A stretch of DNA of 64,000 bases from Chryseobacterium aahli (GTDB taxonomy: Bacteria > Bacteroidota > Bacteroidia > Flavobacteriales > Weeksellaceae): NCBI RefSeq assembly GCF_022699665.1, contig NZ_JALDNB010000003.1:124001-188000 (forward strand). The letters run 5' to 3'. The notes below the pieces were generated by a model. The model saw nothing but the letters and a program-made list of their open reading frames with translations. It was not told where the DNA came from and made no database searches. The position numbers were made by a program, and so were the translations under genes. How positions within the stretch are numbered: the first letter of the stretch is position 1; each line of letters begins with the position of its first letter. Shown one piece after another: positions 9,686 to 18,757 of the stretch.

Positions 9686-9693
9686 TAAATTTG
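9686..9693 (+). promoter_or_regulatory. -7 promoter box for mrp
   Basis: TAAATTTG matches TAnnTTTG and lies 18 bp before the ATG at 9712. A TTG at 9660-9662 is 23 bp upstream and could be the -33 element. Confidence 0.6.
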
Positions 9694-9711
9694 TAGACAA
9701 TTTATATTTTT

Positions 9712-10815
9712 ATGTTGACTAAAGAAAAAGTTCAGGATTTCCTTAAAGAAATAGAAGTAGATGATTTGGTGAGTAACTTTCAGGTAATGGGCAGCGATGT
9801 GTATATCGACATGACCGCTCATTCACCGGCAATGCACGAAAAGAAGAAGCTTGAGGCAGCAATGAAACAGGCTTTTGCAAGTGAATTTGGAGAAGAGATT
9901 AATTTAAAACTAAAAATAGTTTCTCCGGAGCCAAGCGAAGTTCAGCTAAGTCAGATCAAAGGAAAACAAATCCCTGGAATTCAAAATATTATTGCCATTG
10001 CATCCGGAAAAGGAGGTGTTGGTAAGTCTACGGTTGCTGCTAATCTTGCAGTAACTTTAGCAAAAATGGGTTTCAAAGTCGGAATTTTAGATGCCGATAT
10101 TTACGGGCCGTCTGTTCCAACCATGTTTGATACAGAAGGTCAAAAGCCGATTTCTGTAGAAATTGACGGGAAAAATTTGATGAAACCTATCGAAAACTAC
10201 GGTGTGAAAATGCTTTCCATCGGATATTTCTCAGGAGCAAATCAGGCGGTAGTTTGGAGAGGACCAATGGCTTCAAAAGCTTTAAACCAGATGATCAGAG
10301 ATGCAGCTTGGGGAGAATTAGATTTCTTGTTGATCGACCTTCCTCCTGGAACTGGTGATATTCATTTATCTATCATTCAGGAAGTTCCGGTAACAGGAGC
10401 AGTGATTGTAAGTACACCTCAACATGTTGCTTTGGCGGATGTGAGAAAAGGTATTGCAATGTTTAATATGGAAAGTATCAACATTCCTGTTCTTGGATTG
10501 ATAGAAAATATGGCATATTTTACGCCGGAAGAATTACCTGACAATAAATATTATATCTTTGGAAATCAGGGAGCGCAATATTTGGCAGATGATTTAAATA
10601 TTCCTGTTTTGGGTGAAATTCCGTTGATTCAGAGTATCAGAGAAGCGGGAGATGTGGGAAGACCTGCAGCGCTTCAGGAAGGCACTAAAATTGCAGAAAT
10701 TTATGTAGAAACTGCAAGAAAAATGGTAGAGAGTTTAGTAGAAAGAAATAAGTTTCTACCGCCTACAGAAGCCGTGAAAATCACGACAATGGCAGGTTGC
10801 TCACCAAAAAAATAA
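9712..10815 (+). CDS. Mrp/ApbC-type iron-sulfur carrier ATPase
   Basis: A 367-residue P-loop protein that delivers iron-sulfur clusters to apoproteins in the cytosol. An MIP18-like domain (about 1-85) precedes the MinD-like ATPase, with the deviant Walker A GKGGVGKST at 99-107 and Walker B LIDLPPGTGD near 205. Oddly, the CxxC cluster-binding pair of well-studied ApbC/Nbp35 proteins is absent: after the ENMAYF motif the sequence reads TPEELPDNKYYIFG. The only late cysteine is near the C-terminus (AGCSPKK). Co-location with the NifU-type scaffold gene 41 bp downstream supports a role in iron-sulfur assembly. Confidence 0.9.
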   Translation: MLTKEKVQDFLKEIEVDDLVSNFQVMGSDVYIDMTAHSPAMHEKKKLEAAMKQAFASEFGEEINLKLKIVSPEPSEVQLSQIKGKQIPGIQNIIAIASGKGGVGKSTVAANLAVTLAKMGFKVGILDADIYGPSVPTMFDTEGQKPISVEIDGKNLMKPIENYGVKMLSIGYFSGANQAVVWRGPMASKALNQMIRDAAWGELDFLLIDLPPGTGDIHLSIIQEVPVTGAVIVSTPQHVALADVRKGIAMFNMESINIPVLGLIENMAYFTPEELPDNKYYIFGNQGAQYLADDLNIPVLGEIPLIQSIREAGDVGRPAALQEGTKIAEIYVETARKMVESLVERNKFLPPTEAVKITTMAGCSPKK

Positions 10816-10856
10816 ATAATGATTTCAAATTAATTTTTGAAAAACCAAATTCGAAT

Positions 10857-11105
10857 ATGGAGACAAATATAGCACACGAACAAACTGTAACCAAGGTATT
10901 GGAAGCTCTTGAAAGCATCCGTCCGTTTTTAAACAAAGACGGTGGCGATATTGAGCTTTTGGATGTAAAAGATAATACCGTTTTCGTAAAACTTCTGGGA
11001 AACTGTTCAGGTTGCTCTCTTAATTTCTCAACACTGAAATTAGGGGTAGAAAATACCATCAAACAACACGCTCCCGAAATTGAAAAGGTAGTGAATGTAG
11101 AATAA
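10857..11105 (+). CDS. NifU C-terminal domain iron-sulfur scaffold
   Basis: An 82-residue stand-alone NifU C-terminal (Nfu-type) domain. The cluster-binding CxxC is C50-S-G-C53 (LLGNCSGCSLNF), and the family block RPFLNKDGGDIELL is at about 22-35. I chose the ATG at 10857; a longer frame from 10797 overlaps the end of mrp and adds 20 non-conserved residues. It follows mrp as the second gene of the operon and ends at a strong terminator. Confidence 0.9.
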   Translation: METNIAHEQTVTKVLEALESIRPFLNKDGGDIELLDVKDNTVFVKLLGNCSGCSLNFSTLKLGVENTIKQHAPEIEKVVNVE

Positions 11106-11128
11106 AAAATACGACGATATATTTTTTG

Positions 11129-11160
11129 AAGACAGATTTCTTTTGAAGTCTGTCTTTTTT
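11129..11160 (+). terminator. Rho-independent terminator after the nifU-type gene
   Basis: A 12-bp stem with one G-T pair (AAGACAGATTTC with GAAGTCTGTCTT), a TTTT loop, and a run of T's after it. Confidence 0.85.
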
Positions 11161-11204
11161 TGCTTTTGATATTATATACTAATTTTTTTTATAAAGGTTT
11201 TTTG

Positions 11205-11486
11205 TTAGTTTAATTTTTTTGCTGCTACCATTTTTATGAATTGTAATTCCTTTTCTTCATTAAAAGTTATACAAGTTAGATGTGGAAAAAAATCAGCAAA
11301 TTCAAAATTAATTTTAGCTTTTACTTCTTTCAAAACTTCGTAGTTGTTGTAAATTATTAAAATATCAATGTCGTGATAATTTTTTCGTTTTAGACTTGAA
11401 CCAAATAAATAAAATTCAAAATCAGTACAATTAATTTTATGCAAAAACTCAAGAAATTTTTTTTCAAAAAGTACTACTTCCCCCAT
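11205..11486 (-). CDS. Minimal nucleotidyltransferase (MNT-type)
   Basis: A 93-residue protein. The nucleotidyltransferase active-site signature is clear: FGSSLKRKNYHDIDILI at about residues 28-44, with the GSS turn and the D-x-D metal pair. Nothing is left for a second domain, so this is the minimal type known from HEPN/MNT pairs and small antitoxins rather than a CBASS cyclase. It is the last gene of a three-gene minus-strand cassette and overlaps the gene before it by 13 bp. What it modifies is unknown. Confidence 0.75.
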   Translation of the reverse strand: MGEVVLFEKKFLEFLHKINCTDFEFYLFGSSLKRKNYHDIDILIIYNNYEVLKEVKAKINFEFADFFPHLTCITFNEEKELQFIKMVAAKKLN

Positions 11487-12133
11487 TTAGAATTTAATTT
11501 TCCCAAAAAAATTCCCCATTTGCAAATATCAATTCTTAATTTGTCACCGACTACAGTAGCTTGATCTGTAATTGAACCATTAGGGTTTGTCTTGACAACT
11601 ACATGAAAATCGCCATATAGGTCAACGGCAAATCTAATTGATTCTGCTGTAATGTCATAATCGTTTATCATAATTACAACTATTGTAGGTAGTCCAATCC
11701 GTGTAACTCTAATTCTTCTATTGTCTAATCTTTCAAAGCTTTTGACTTTTTTGTGTTGTCTTAATCCTCTAGAAACAAAAGAAAATTCTTTATCAATCAA
11801 AATATTATTATCTCTCTCATTACAGTATCTCATGAAATCTCCTAAACTACCAAATGAGATATTTTTATCATTTAGAAATTTTGTTGTTTTTGCAGATATA
11901 TTATACTGCTTTTTTATATTAACAATAAAATTTAAATCAGAATATTTTTCACAAATTTCTTCTATTTTTTCATGCTCTACTATTTCCAAAGAAAGAATAA
12001 AACTATGAAAGTTGATACCTTTTTTTCGCTCTATCTCTATTAGATTTTGATCTATTGATATTATTTTTTTTGCAGAATTAAAATCTTTTAATTTTTCTAT
12101 GAGAAAATTTTTTGACCAATTATCACTATACAT
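11474..12133 (-). CDS. Unknown protein, middle gene of the HNH/NTase cassette
   Basis: A 219-residue protein I do not recognise. It has no signal peptide or membrane segment. The N-terminal half (about 1-105) is Lys/Glu/Ile-rich and probably alpha/beta (repeated beta-strand patterns such as FIVNIKKQYNIS). The C-terminal half has a basic stretch (VSRGLRQHKKVKSFERLDNRR, about 122-142) that could contact nucleic acid, followed by beta strands. It overlaps the HNH gene by 8 bp and the nucleotidyltransferase gene by 13 bp, so the three are almost certainly translated together. The DNA is visibly more AT-rich than the flanking genes. Confidence 0.7.
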   Translation of the reverse strand: MYSDNWSKNFLIEKLKDFNSAKKIISIDQNLIEIERKKGINFHSFILSLEIVEHEKIEEICEKYSDLNFIVNIKKQYNISAKTTKFLNDKNISFGSLGDFMRYCNERDNNILIDKEFSFVSRGLRQHKKVKSFERLDNRRIRVTRIGLPTIVVIMINDYDITAESIRFAVDLYGDFHVVVKTNPNGSITDQATVVGDKLRIDICKWGIFLGKLNSKWGK

Positions 12134-12815
12134 ATATCGAGACTATTTCTTTTGGAAAACGAATTCCAGTCGTTGTTGAATTAAAAATATGTTTTGCTTC
12201 AAAATCATTTATGTGTTGTTTAAAATTTTGAAATTTTTCTTTTTCATTATCATGTAGTAAATGATAATTAGCTTCAATTATATTCAAAATTTTTCTATTA
12301 TTTGGTATTATGATAGTTCTTATTTTGTTTAACCAAAGTTCAGGCATTTCACTTTCAGGGTTAAATCTTTCTTCAGTTTCAGGACCATATACATCAAAAA
12401 TAGTTTTATTCTCCAAAAATAAAGGGTCTATGATTTGTTTAACGGCTGCTCTATTATCAAATTTTTTAATTGAAAAAACTTTTGCTAAATTTTCTTCATG
12501 ATTGAATTTCCATTGTAAAATTAATGATTCTGGAAAATCTTCTTCATTTTTATCGATTACTGTGTGACATGTGGGACATAATAAAATCAAATTATTGTAA
12601 TTACCTTTATCTACTGATTTCATAACACTATTTTTTCTTGCACCCTCGTTGACGCTTATAATATGTGCAATTTCAGCAATGTGGATTTCTTTCGAAGAAA
12701 ATGTTTTAAATAACGGTTGATTGCAATCAGGATTTTGGCAATAACCGCCTGAGTTTGCAAATAATTTAATTTTTGTAAAATTGTTTGGATTTGCTTTTCC
12801 TCTCGAACATGTCAT
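12126..12815 (-). CDS. HNH endonuclease
   Basis: A 229-residue predicted nuclease. An HNH/zinc-finger fold spans about residues 20-95: a CxxxxC pair (YCQNPDCNQP), the first histidines in HIAEIAHIISVNEG, then the Asn and second metal pair in NLILLCPTCHTVIDKN. The remaining ~130 residues are charged, mostly helical and unassigned. The first gene of the cassette, it overlaps the next gene by 8 bp. HNH nucleases of this size occur in restriction and other defence modules, but the family alone does not prove such a role. Confidence 0.82.
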   Translation of the reverse strand: MTCSRGKANPNNFTKIKLFANSGGYCQNPDCNQPLFKTFSSKEIHIAEIAHIISVNEGARKNSVMKSVDKGNYNNLILLCPTCHTVIDKNEEDFPESLILQWKFNHEENLAKVFSIKKFDNRAAVKQIIDPLFLENKTIFDVYGPETEERFNPESEMPELWLNKIRTIIIPNNRKILNIIEANYHLLHDNEKEKFQNFKQHINDFEAKHIFNSTTTGIRFPKEIVSIYV

Positions 12816-12847
12816 TTAAGTATAGTATTTTATAATTCCAATTACTT

Positions 12848-12855
12848 CAAATGTA
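12848..12855 (-). promoter_or_regulatory. Possible -7 promoter box for the HNH cassette
   Basis: TACATTTG on the minus strand matches TAnnTTTG, 32 bp upstream of the HNH start. It is the only such match seen before the cassette. Confidence 0.45.
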
Positions 12856-12942
12856 CAAAGTTTTTAACAATATTCAAGCTTAACTCAAAATGTAAAGAAA
12901 TATTTATAGGTTAATTTATTTGGAGACATTTTCTATATTAAA

Positions 12943-12970
12943 AAGCCCCGGAAAATCCCGAGGCTTAACA
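12943..12970 (-). terminator. Terminator of the delta-60 T9SS gene
   Basis: On the minus strand an AAGCCTCGG / CCGGGGCTT stem is followed by T's. It is almost the same as the terminator at 14541-14567 after the next T9SS gene. Confidence 0.8.
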
Positions 12971-12988
12971 AAATCAAATATGAAAATT

Positions 12989-14368
12989 TTACTTTACAAT
13001 TACTCTCTTCACTTCTCCTTCTGAAGTTTTAATTAAATAAACTCCGATGTTTAGTTTGGAGGTGTCGATGGTTAAGGCAGATTTTTCTTTTCCAAGAATT
13101 TTTCCGCTCATATCGTATAACTCGTAGCCCTGGGTTTTGTTGAAATGTAAGTTTTTTCCTTTATTTACAGGATTCGGGAAGATGTTGAACGTTGCTTTCT
13201 CGGACTTCACTTCGTTAGCTGACAGGCTTGCATTTGAAATATTATATTTAGCAATAATGTAGTATGACGTATTGCCTGTGTATTTGTCTCCTGCCGCGTA
13301 GATAGAATTATTTTTTACAATTAGAGAGGTGTAAGACCCATCAACGCCTGTTTCTTTGTATGAATTTTGATTATTGATTTGCACCAAATTCCCCGAATTA
13401 TTATAATGAGAAATAAAAGGATGCTCAGAGGTTGTTCCTCCTACAAAATAAAATTCGTTTCCATGATTAACAAAATTACTGTAGAAATCAAGAGTATTAT
13501 TATCATTGGTCAGATTAATAGTATTCGATAGACTTCCCGCCGTGTTGATGTTATAAAATAGGTTGTTGTCTAGATCCAAAGAATTAATATTTCCATTGAC
13601 GTCAATTTTTGAAAAATAATAACTTGATGCCGGATAAGTAAAGTTTCCATTTAGACCAAAACTGTTTACAATTGTTCCTGTTAATGTTGTTTTACTTATT
13701 TTATCATTATGAAAATTTAGTATTTCTGAACCAGATCTTAGTATATAACCATTATTGTTTTGTACAATAATTCCATTATTTCCGTAGCTGTTATCCGTTG
13801 TGCCGTTTGATAAAAGCTTAATAAATCTTGTACCTGTAGATAATAAGATTGAACTATCCGATAAAACTACGGTGTTGTTGTTGCGGAAACCGTTCGCTCC
13901 GTTAAAAGTAGTGGTAAATTCTCCAGCAGTACCAAATGTAGTATCTAGTGATCCGTCATTTAGATTATATCTTCTGATACTTATTTGTGCTGATGAATCT
14001 TCCGACGTTTTTTGAAATGAAACTAAAATTTTATCCGATCCTTGAGGTATTATTGTGAAATCGCTCACATAATTTGGTAGCGTTAAAGTACCACCAATCC
14101 CGAAAGAATTATCATAGCTTCCATCTAAATTAAGTTTGTAAATTTTATTTGGAGTTAATGAAACAGATGAAGGAACGTCTTTTCCGTAAACAAAAAGTTT
14201 ATTGTCGGCACTTTCTATAATCTGCAAATCATCAGCTTCACCAGTTAATGGTATTGAAACTATTCCATTATTTCCAAAAGTTGTATCTAAATTGATGGTT
14301 TGTGCGTTCAAATTTAAATAAAAAGTGGAAATCATTGCGATGGCCGTAATAGTAATTTTTGTAGTCAT
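12989..14368 (-). CDS. T9SS-secreted protein with delta-60 repeats
   Basis: A 459-residue surface or secreted protein. After a signal peptide (ITAIAMISTFYLNLNAQ) come delta-60-type repeats marked by LDTTFGNNG, YDNSFGIGG, LDTTFGTAG and TDNSYGNNG; this repeat type forms beta-propeller-like folds. The last ~70 residues are a type A T9SS sorting domain (NIFPNPVNKG ... YELYDMSGKIL ... GVYLIKTSEGEVKRVIVK), which routes the protein through the outer membrane and attaches it to the surface. The tail and the downstream terminator are near-duplicates of those of the next gene. The function of the propeller part is unknown. Confidence 0.85.
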   Translation of the reverse strand: MTTKITITAIAMISTFYLNLNAQTINLDTTFGNNGIVSIPLTGEADDLQIIESADNKLFVYGKDVPSSVSLTPNKIYKLNLDGSYDNSFGIGGTLTLPNYVSDFTIIPQGSDKILVSFQKTSEDSSAQISIRRYNLNDGSLDTTFGTAGEFTTTFNGANGFRNNNTVVLSDSSILLSTGTRFIKLLSNGTTDNSYGNNGIIVQNNNGYILRSGSEILNFHNDKISKTTLTGTIVNSFGLNGNFTYPASSYYFSKIDVNGNINSLDLDNNLFYNINTAGSLSNTINLTNDNNTLDFYSNFVNHGNEFYFVGGTTSEHPFISHYNNSGNLVQINNQNSYKETGVDGSYTSLIVKNNSIYAAGDKYTGNTSYYIIAKYNISNASLSANEVKSEKATFNIFPNPVNKGKNLHFNKTQGYELYDMSGKILGKEKSALTIDTSKLNIGVYLIKTSEGEVKRVIVK

Positions 14369-14540
14369 AAAGTCTATTAATTTTTTGCGCGAATTTAGTT
14401 GTTTTTTAGTTTTTTTATCTGTTGTACATCTAGAACTTTGTTGTACTAGAGTAAGTAAAACTGCTGAGTAGATAGGATTAAACGGCTGTATTTATAGTAA
14501 AATGAAATGTTCTATTTTCGAAAAATCTTTGTTTGAAAAA

Positions 14541-14570
14541 AAGCCCCGGAAAAAATTACCGAGGCTTCAT
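14541..14570 (-). terminator. Terminator of the choice-of-anchor I gene
   Basis: On the minus strand an AAGCCTCGG / CCGGGGCTT stem precedes a T run. It is closely related to the terminator at 12943-12970. Confidence 0.8.
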
Positions 14571-14592
14571 TAAAATCAAATATTTATAAAAA

Positions 14593-17500
14593 CTACTTTA
14601 CAATTACTCTTTTTACTTCACCTTCTGAAGTTTTAATTAAATAAACTCCGGTGTTTAGTTTTGAGGTGTCGATTGTTAAGGCAGATTTTTCTTTTCCAAG
14701 AATTTTTCCGCTCATATCGTACAATTCATAACCCTGAGCTCTGTTGAAATATAGGGTATTTCCTTTGTTCACAGGATTCGGGAAGATGTTGAATGTTGCT
14801 TTCTCGGTTTTAACTTCACCCGTAGATAACGTTGGCGAAAGGGCAACTTCGTACATCGACAAAGTTCCGCTGATCTCGTTGGCAACGATAACGTAACCTT
14901 TTCCATTATTCATATTTACGGACGGAATATAAGTAATTCCCTCTGGACCGTTGTCTCCTCCAAATGCAGAAGTTGATCTTGAATGTTTGTAATCTACAAA
15001 AGTCACGTTGTTCGGATCTGTAACGTTATAAACCATCACGCCTCCGGTTCTTTCCAAAGTGATAAATGCGAAAGTTTGTCCATTAATAGTTCCTAAAGTT
15101 ACACCTTCAGGTTCAGGACCTTTTGCACGACTTCGGGTTTTGGCTCCGTTGGCTTCGTTATCGGCATTGAAAATCAATGGATGGTAGGCTGCAACATGTC
15201 TTTCAAACTGATCTCCGCTATCGAAAACCAACTGTTTGGTGTCTGTATTGAAAATTGAGAATGATCTTGCTCCCAAAGCGTGAATTTCTTCGTATTCAGC
15301 ATCACCATCTGTATTTCCATTTACACTTGTCGTTCTGAATCTTCCTAAATTATGCGAAGCTTTTAAAATCGAAGCATTCGGGAAAACCGTTGAATCTAAA
15401 GTATATCCATTGGCTCCAACAGTTGTTCTTTCACTAAATCCGCCTAAATCTTTTTCGTCTCCTTCGTTTGCAGTAACCAGATAATTGGTGTTTCCTATTT
15501 TATAAGATGCCATTGCATCCGGATTGTAATACGCTTTCACTGGCCAGTTGGCAATTAAAACTTCTCCATTATTGTCTGAAGCGTCGAAGCCGTTTCCTGG
15601 AAGGCTCATATCTTTTTTACCTAATCCCCAAATTCCAGTCAATGCTTTTGTCGCTAAATTAACCTCAATGATCGCATTGTTTTCCTGACAAGAAACCCAT
15701 GCTTTCTGACTGTCCGGACTGATGGCAATATATTCAGGTTCTAAATCCTGCGCCAAAGTGCTGGTCGACTTTACTTTTCTTCCTCCGGTCGCTGCCAAAG
15801 TAGTTTCCATTCCGTTAAATTGCGTGAAACCAAGTGTGGTAACATTCGTCTGCGTTAAAGCCTGAATTCCTGCTACCGTCAAAGTAGGCACATCAATAAT
15901 GCTGATTGAGCCTTCAGGATCTACCGTGTACGCATCGTTGGGTTCGCCCTCGTTTGCGGTCATCACTTTTGTTCCGTCTGGTGTAAATGTAATCATGTCT
16001 GGTAAAACACCAACATTTAGTTGTTTCAGGAAAACTCCATTGATGTCGAAAAATACAACCGAACCATTTCCTTGAGGATTCGTTCCGTTCGGAGAAGCTA
16101 CTGCGATAATTCCGTTCTTTACTGCGATGCTCGTAATTCCTCCGTAAGGCGCCATATTAACAGTTTGAATAACTGTTGGTGTAGTCGGATTTGAGAAGTT
16201 AATGATATCAAAAACATCTGTCAAAGAACTGATCGTAAATAATCTTTGTGTTGCAGCATCATGAACTACTATTTCTGTCGAACTTGTGCTGTTTCCTGAA
16301 GGATCAAAACTTCCGATATAATTTAACTGAATCTGATTGGAAGCAACCGGTGCGGCTTTATCATTATCAATAATATAAATCGTAGAATTGGCATCGCCTG
16401 TAATCGTTGCACCGACCGGATTCTCAAGACCAACCACAAAATATTCAGCCTGCTGTTCTTCCAAAGTATCGTCGATGATCGGAATATTAACTGTGACGCT
16501 TGTCGTTGAAGGCGTAATATTGATGGTTTGATTAGCTAAAGTAAAATCACTGCTGTTAGCGGTGTTGAATGAAGCAGATTTTACTACCAAATTCACAGTT
16601 GCATTCGAAGGGTTGGTCACATTGATTTTAAATGCTAATGTACCTGCATTTTCATTGACTTTAATTAAATTTTTATCTAAAGCAATGCTTGTTGCTGCCG
16701 TTGTGAAAGTACTTGAAGTAGCTGTTGTTACTGCATTGTCGCTGGTATCTTCAACTAAATTAGGTTTTAAAGCTAAATAATAAGCCTGATTCGGAACCAA
16801 ACCAGCCGTTGGAATTACCGTTATTGTATTGTTGACGAAAGTCGTGGTGAAAGGAACAACAGTTCCCGTTGCGTTGTTCAATCTTAATTCAACTAAACTC
16901 TGAGCGTTAGCAGAAGTAATCGTAGAATTGTCAATCAATCTTACATTTTCATTGAATGTGATTGTAGGATTTACCGTTGTAGAAGCGTTGTTCAAGTTGT
17001 TTGCAGGCAAATATGCAACGGTCGGTGGAGTAGTATCAACACCTCCGGCTGGAGTGGCATCAACGGTGAAGTTATCAAATCTGTTGTTTCCAACAGCTCC
17101 TCCGCTACCTTGAGAGAATTCTACTTTTAACTTAAAATTTGGGTTGTTTGAAACTCCTGCAATTGCTGAAAAATCAAATGTAATCAATTGTGGGTTGGCA
17201 TCTTGTGAGGTTACCGTCTGGTAAGGTACAAAAGTAGTTCCGTCTAAAGAGTAAAACCAGTTTTGATTTCCTGCCCCGGAACCCGATCTTCTAGTAGTAA
17301 ATTTTACGACAACATTGTTATATCCTGTAGTTGGTAAAAGAAACTGCACATTTCCGTTGATCGGATAATTATATCTTAAATGCGTTCCGGAAGCGTCGCC
17401 GTTTCTTGCGTTTAAATTATCGACATTGAAATTTTGATTGGTACCATTTGAAAAATCAATGTAAGTATCAGTATTTCCTGTTCCGGTAGACACTGCTGTG

Positions 17501-17661
17501 ATTGAACCATTCAAAAGCGATGATGTAGGAGCAGTAATTGCTGCAAGAGATGTACTATTGTTAAAGTTCCAGTAATGAACTAATGTGGTCTGTGCAGTAA
17601 GCGCGCCGTGAAATAATGCAGCGATAGGCAGTAAACCTCTCAAAAGATATTTGTTCTTCAT
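14593..17661 (-). CDS. T9SS-secreted choice-of-anchor I family protein
   Basis: A 1022-residue surface protein. In order: signal peptide (LRGLLPIAALFHGALTAQ); an N-terminal lectin-like beta region (about 25-205); an Ig-like Big_5-type module beginning DTTPPTVAYLP (about 208-325); a Calx-beta-like module (about 330-430, ending in YIIDND); a large seven-bladed-type region (about 445-940) of the choice-of-anchor I/phytase-esterase-like family; and a type A T9SS sorting tail (about 950-1022). Proteins of this build have been linked to extracellular phosphatase or esterase activity, but no catalytic residue is certain here. The tail is nearly identical to that of the downstream T9SS gene. Confidence 0.85.
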   Translation of the reverse strand: MKNKYLLRGLLPIAALFHGALTAQTTLVHYWNFNNSTSLAAITAPTSSLLNGSITAVSTGTGNTDTYIDFSNGTNQNFNVDNLNARNGDASGTHLRYNYPINGNVQFLLPTTGYNNVVVKFTTRRSGSGAGNQNWFYSLDGTTFVPYQTVTSQDANPQLITFDFSAIAGVSNNPNFKLKVEFSQGSGGAVGNNRFDNFTVDATPAGGVDTTPPTVAYLPANNLNNASTTVNPTITFNENVRLIDNSTITSANAQSLVELRLNNATGTVVPFTTTFVNNTITVIPTAGLVPNQAYYLALKPNLVEDTSDNAVTTATSSTFTTAATSIALDKNLIKVNENAGTLAFKINVTNPSNATVNLVVKSASFNTANSSDFTLANQTINITPSTTSVTVNIPIIDDTLEEQQAEYFVVGLENPVGATITGDANSTIYIIDNDKAAPVASNQIQLNYIGSFDPSGNSTSSTEIVVHDAATQRLFTISSLTDVFDIINFSNPTTPTVIQTVNMAPYGGITSIAVKNGIIAVASPNGTNPQGNGSVVFFDINGVFLKQLNVGVLPDMITFTPDGTKVMTANEGEPNDAYTVDPEGSISIIDVPTLTVAGIQALTQTNVTTLGFTQFNGMETTLAATGGRKVKSTSTLAQDLEPEYIAISPDSQKAWVSCQENNAIIEVNLATKALTGIWGLGKKDMSLPGNGFDASDNNGEVLIANWPVKAYYNPDAMASYKIGNTNYLVTANEGDEKDLGGFSERTTVGANGYTLDSTVFPNASILKASHNLGRFRTTSVNGNTDGDAEYEEIHALGARSFSIFNTDTKQLVFDSGDQFERHVAAYHPLIFNADNEANGAKTRSRAKGPEPEGVTLGTINGQTFAFITLERTGGVMVYNVTDPNNVTFVDYKHSRSTSAFGGDNGPEGITYIPSVNMNNGKGYVIVANEISGTLSMYEVALSPTLSTGEVKTEKATFNIFPNPVNKGNTLYFNRAQGYELYDMSGKILGKEKSALTIDTSKLNTGVYLIKTSEGEVKRVIVK

Positions 17662-17825
17662 TTTTACAATTTATTATTTGTGCAAAAATGAAGGTTGTAG
17701 GTTGTGAGGGTTTTAAGGGAAGGTTATGAAATGGTTAATTATTTGTTTGGAATGTGATGTAATTTTAAATTACTGTTAAAGATTTAAAAAATTAGTACCA
17801 AAATGTCCGTCTGCAGAAGTGTTTT

Positions 17826-18608
17826 TTATTTTTTTTCAAAACACTGTGAACCAATTGCGCCACCACCGTATTCCAGAACAATGTTATCTTTATAAAAAAT
17901 ATATTGACAATTGTTGTTATATTCTATTTTTTCTTTCTCGTTAAGGGGTTTGTCGAAAATTTTATATGAATACTTTCCCATTCCGCTCCTTGCGAAACCT
18001 ATATTTGTAATCTTTCCGTTTTGTATCGAAATACAATTTGCTTGATTTAAAAGTTTTTTAATTTCATCAAGAGTTTGATGTGTCCATCCAATCGACTTAA
18101 GAATTTTTTCCAACTCATTAGAATTTGGTTTCAAATTCCAATTTTGAGAAATAACCTTTAAATCATTAGTTCTTTGAATATCATCTGAATTTTCCTTTTC
18201 ACTCTTGTATTTCAATTTGTAGATTTTAATACTAATTTCTTCTGTAATTGTAAAAATTTTGTTCTCTGGTTTAAATTCGATATCCACTATATAACTTTTA
18301 GGTATAAGTTTCTGATATTCTACCTTCAATATTTGAATCTCTGATTTTTTGTGCTCAAAATTTTCTATTAGTTCTTTTTTACTACTCTCAGGCATTGAAG
18401 CCATAAATAGTAAAAATTCCTTTTCTTGTTCATTTCCACTCTTGTATGTTTTAATGAAATCCTCATGCATTTCAGCAGGTAGTTTTTCAACAATAACATT
18501 GAACAAAGAATCTTTGTCAATATTTTCTCTAAATTTTATATTTTGAGCATTTAAATTTATTGCCGAATAAAGCAAAGTTAGAATAATTGTAATTCGTCTC
18601 ATAGTCAT
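17826..18608 (-). CDS. Hypothetical secreted protein
   Basis: A 260-residue protein I do not recognise. It has an N-terminal signal peptide (ITIILTLLYSAINLNAQ), then a charged helical region (about 25-95) and a mixed alpha/beta C-terminal part. The ATG at 18602 is two codons inside the one used and fits equally well. It ends in CFEKK with a single late Cys and no T9SS tail, so it is probably periplasmic. It stands between the T9SS gene and ppx without tight linkage to either. Confidence 0.65.
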   Translation of the reverse strand: MTMRRITIILTLLYSAINLNAQNIKFRENIDKDSLFNVIVEKLPAEMHEDFIKTYKSGNEQEKEFLLFMASMPESSKKELIENFEHKKSEIQILKVEYQKLIPKSYIVDIEFKPENKIFTITEEISIKIYKLKYKSEKENSDDIQRTNDLKVISQNWNLKPNSNELEKILKSIGWTHQTLDEIKKLLNQANCISIQNGKITNIGFARSGMGKYSYKIFDKPLNEKEKIEYNNNCQYIFYKDNIVLEYGGGAIGSQCFEKK

Positions 18609-18757
18609 TTTTGCTATCTCTCAAATTTATGCATTGCCAAGCAAAAATTACATAACATTACCTAAATTCAGTCTATGTATTTAACAAATATTTCTCATTC
18701 GGATGTTTACATTTGAATTTTGTTTTGATGACGTAATTACTGCTAAATTTCAAGAAA

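Noticed and set aside
11205-11486. Reading the small nucleotidyltransferase as a CBASS-type cyclase
   Set aside because: At 93 residues it lacks the size and second domain of such enzymes, and no effector or CBASS-typical partner is adjacent.
12943-14808. The matching T9SS gene ends as ends of an insertion sequence
   Set aside because: They are direct, not inverted, lie within coding tails, and no transposase is present.
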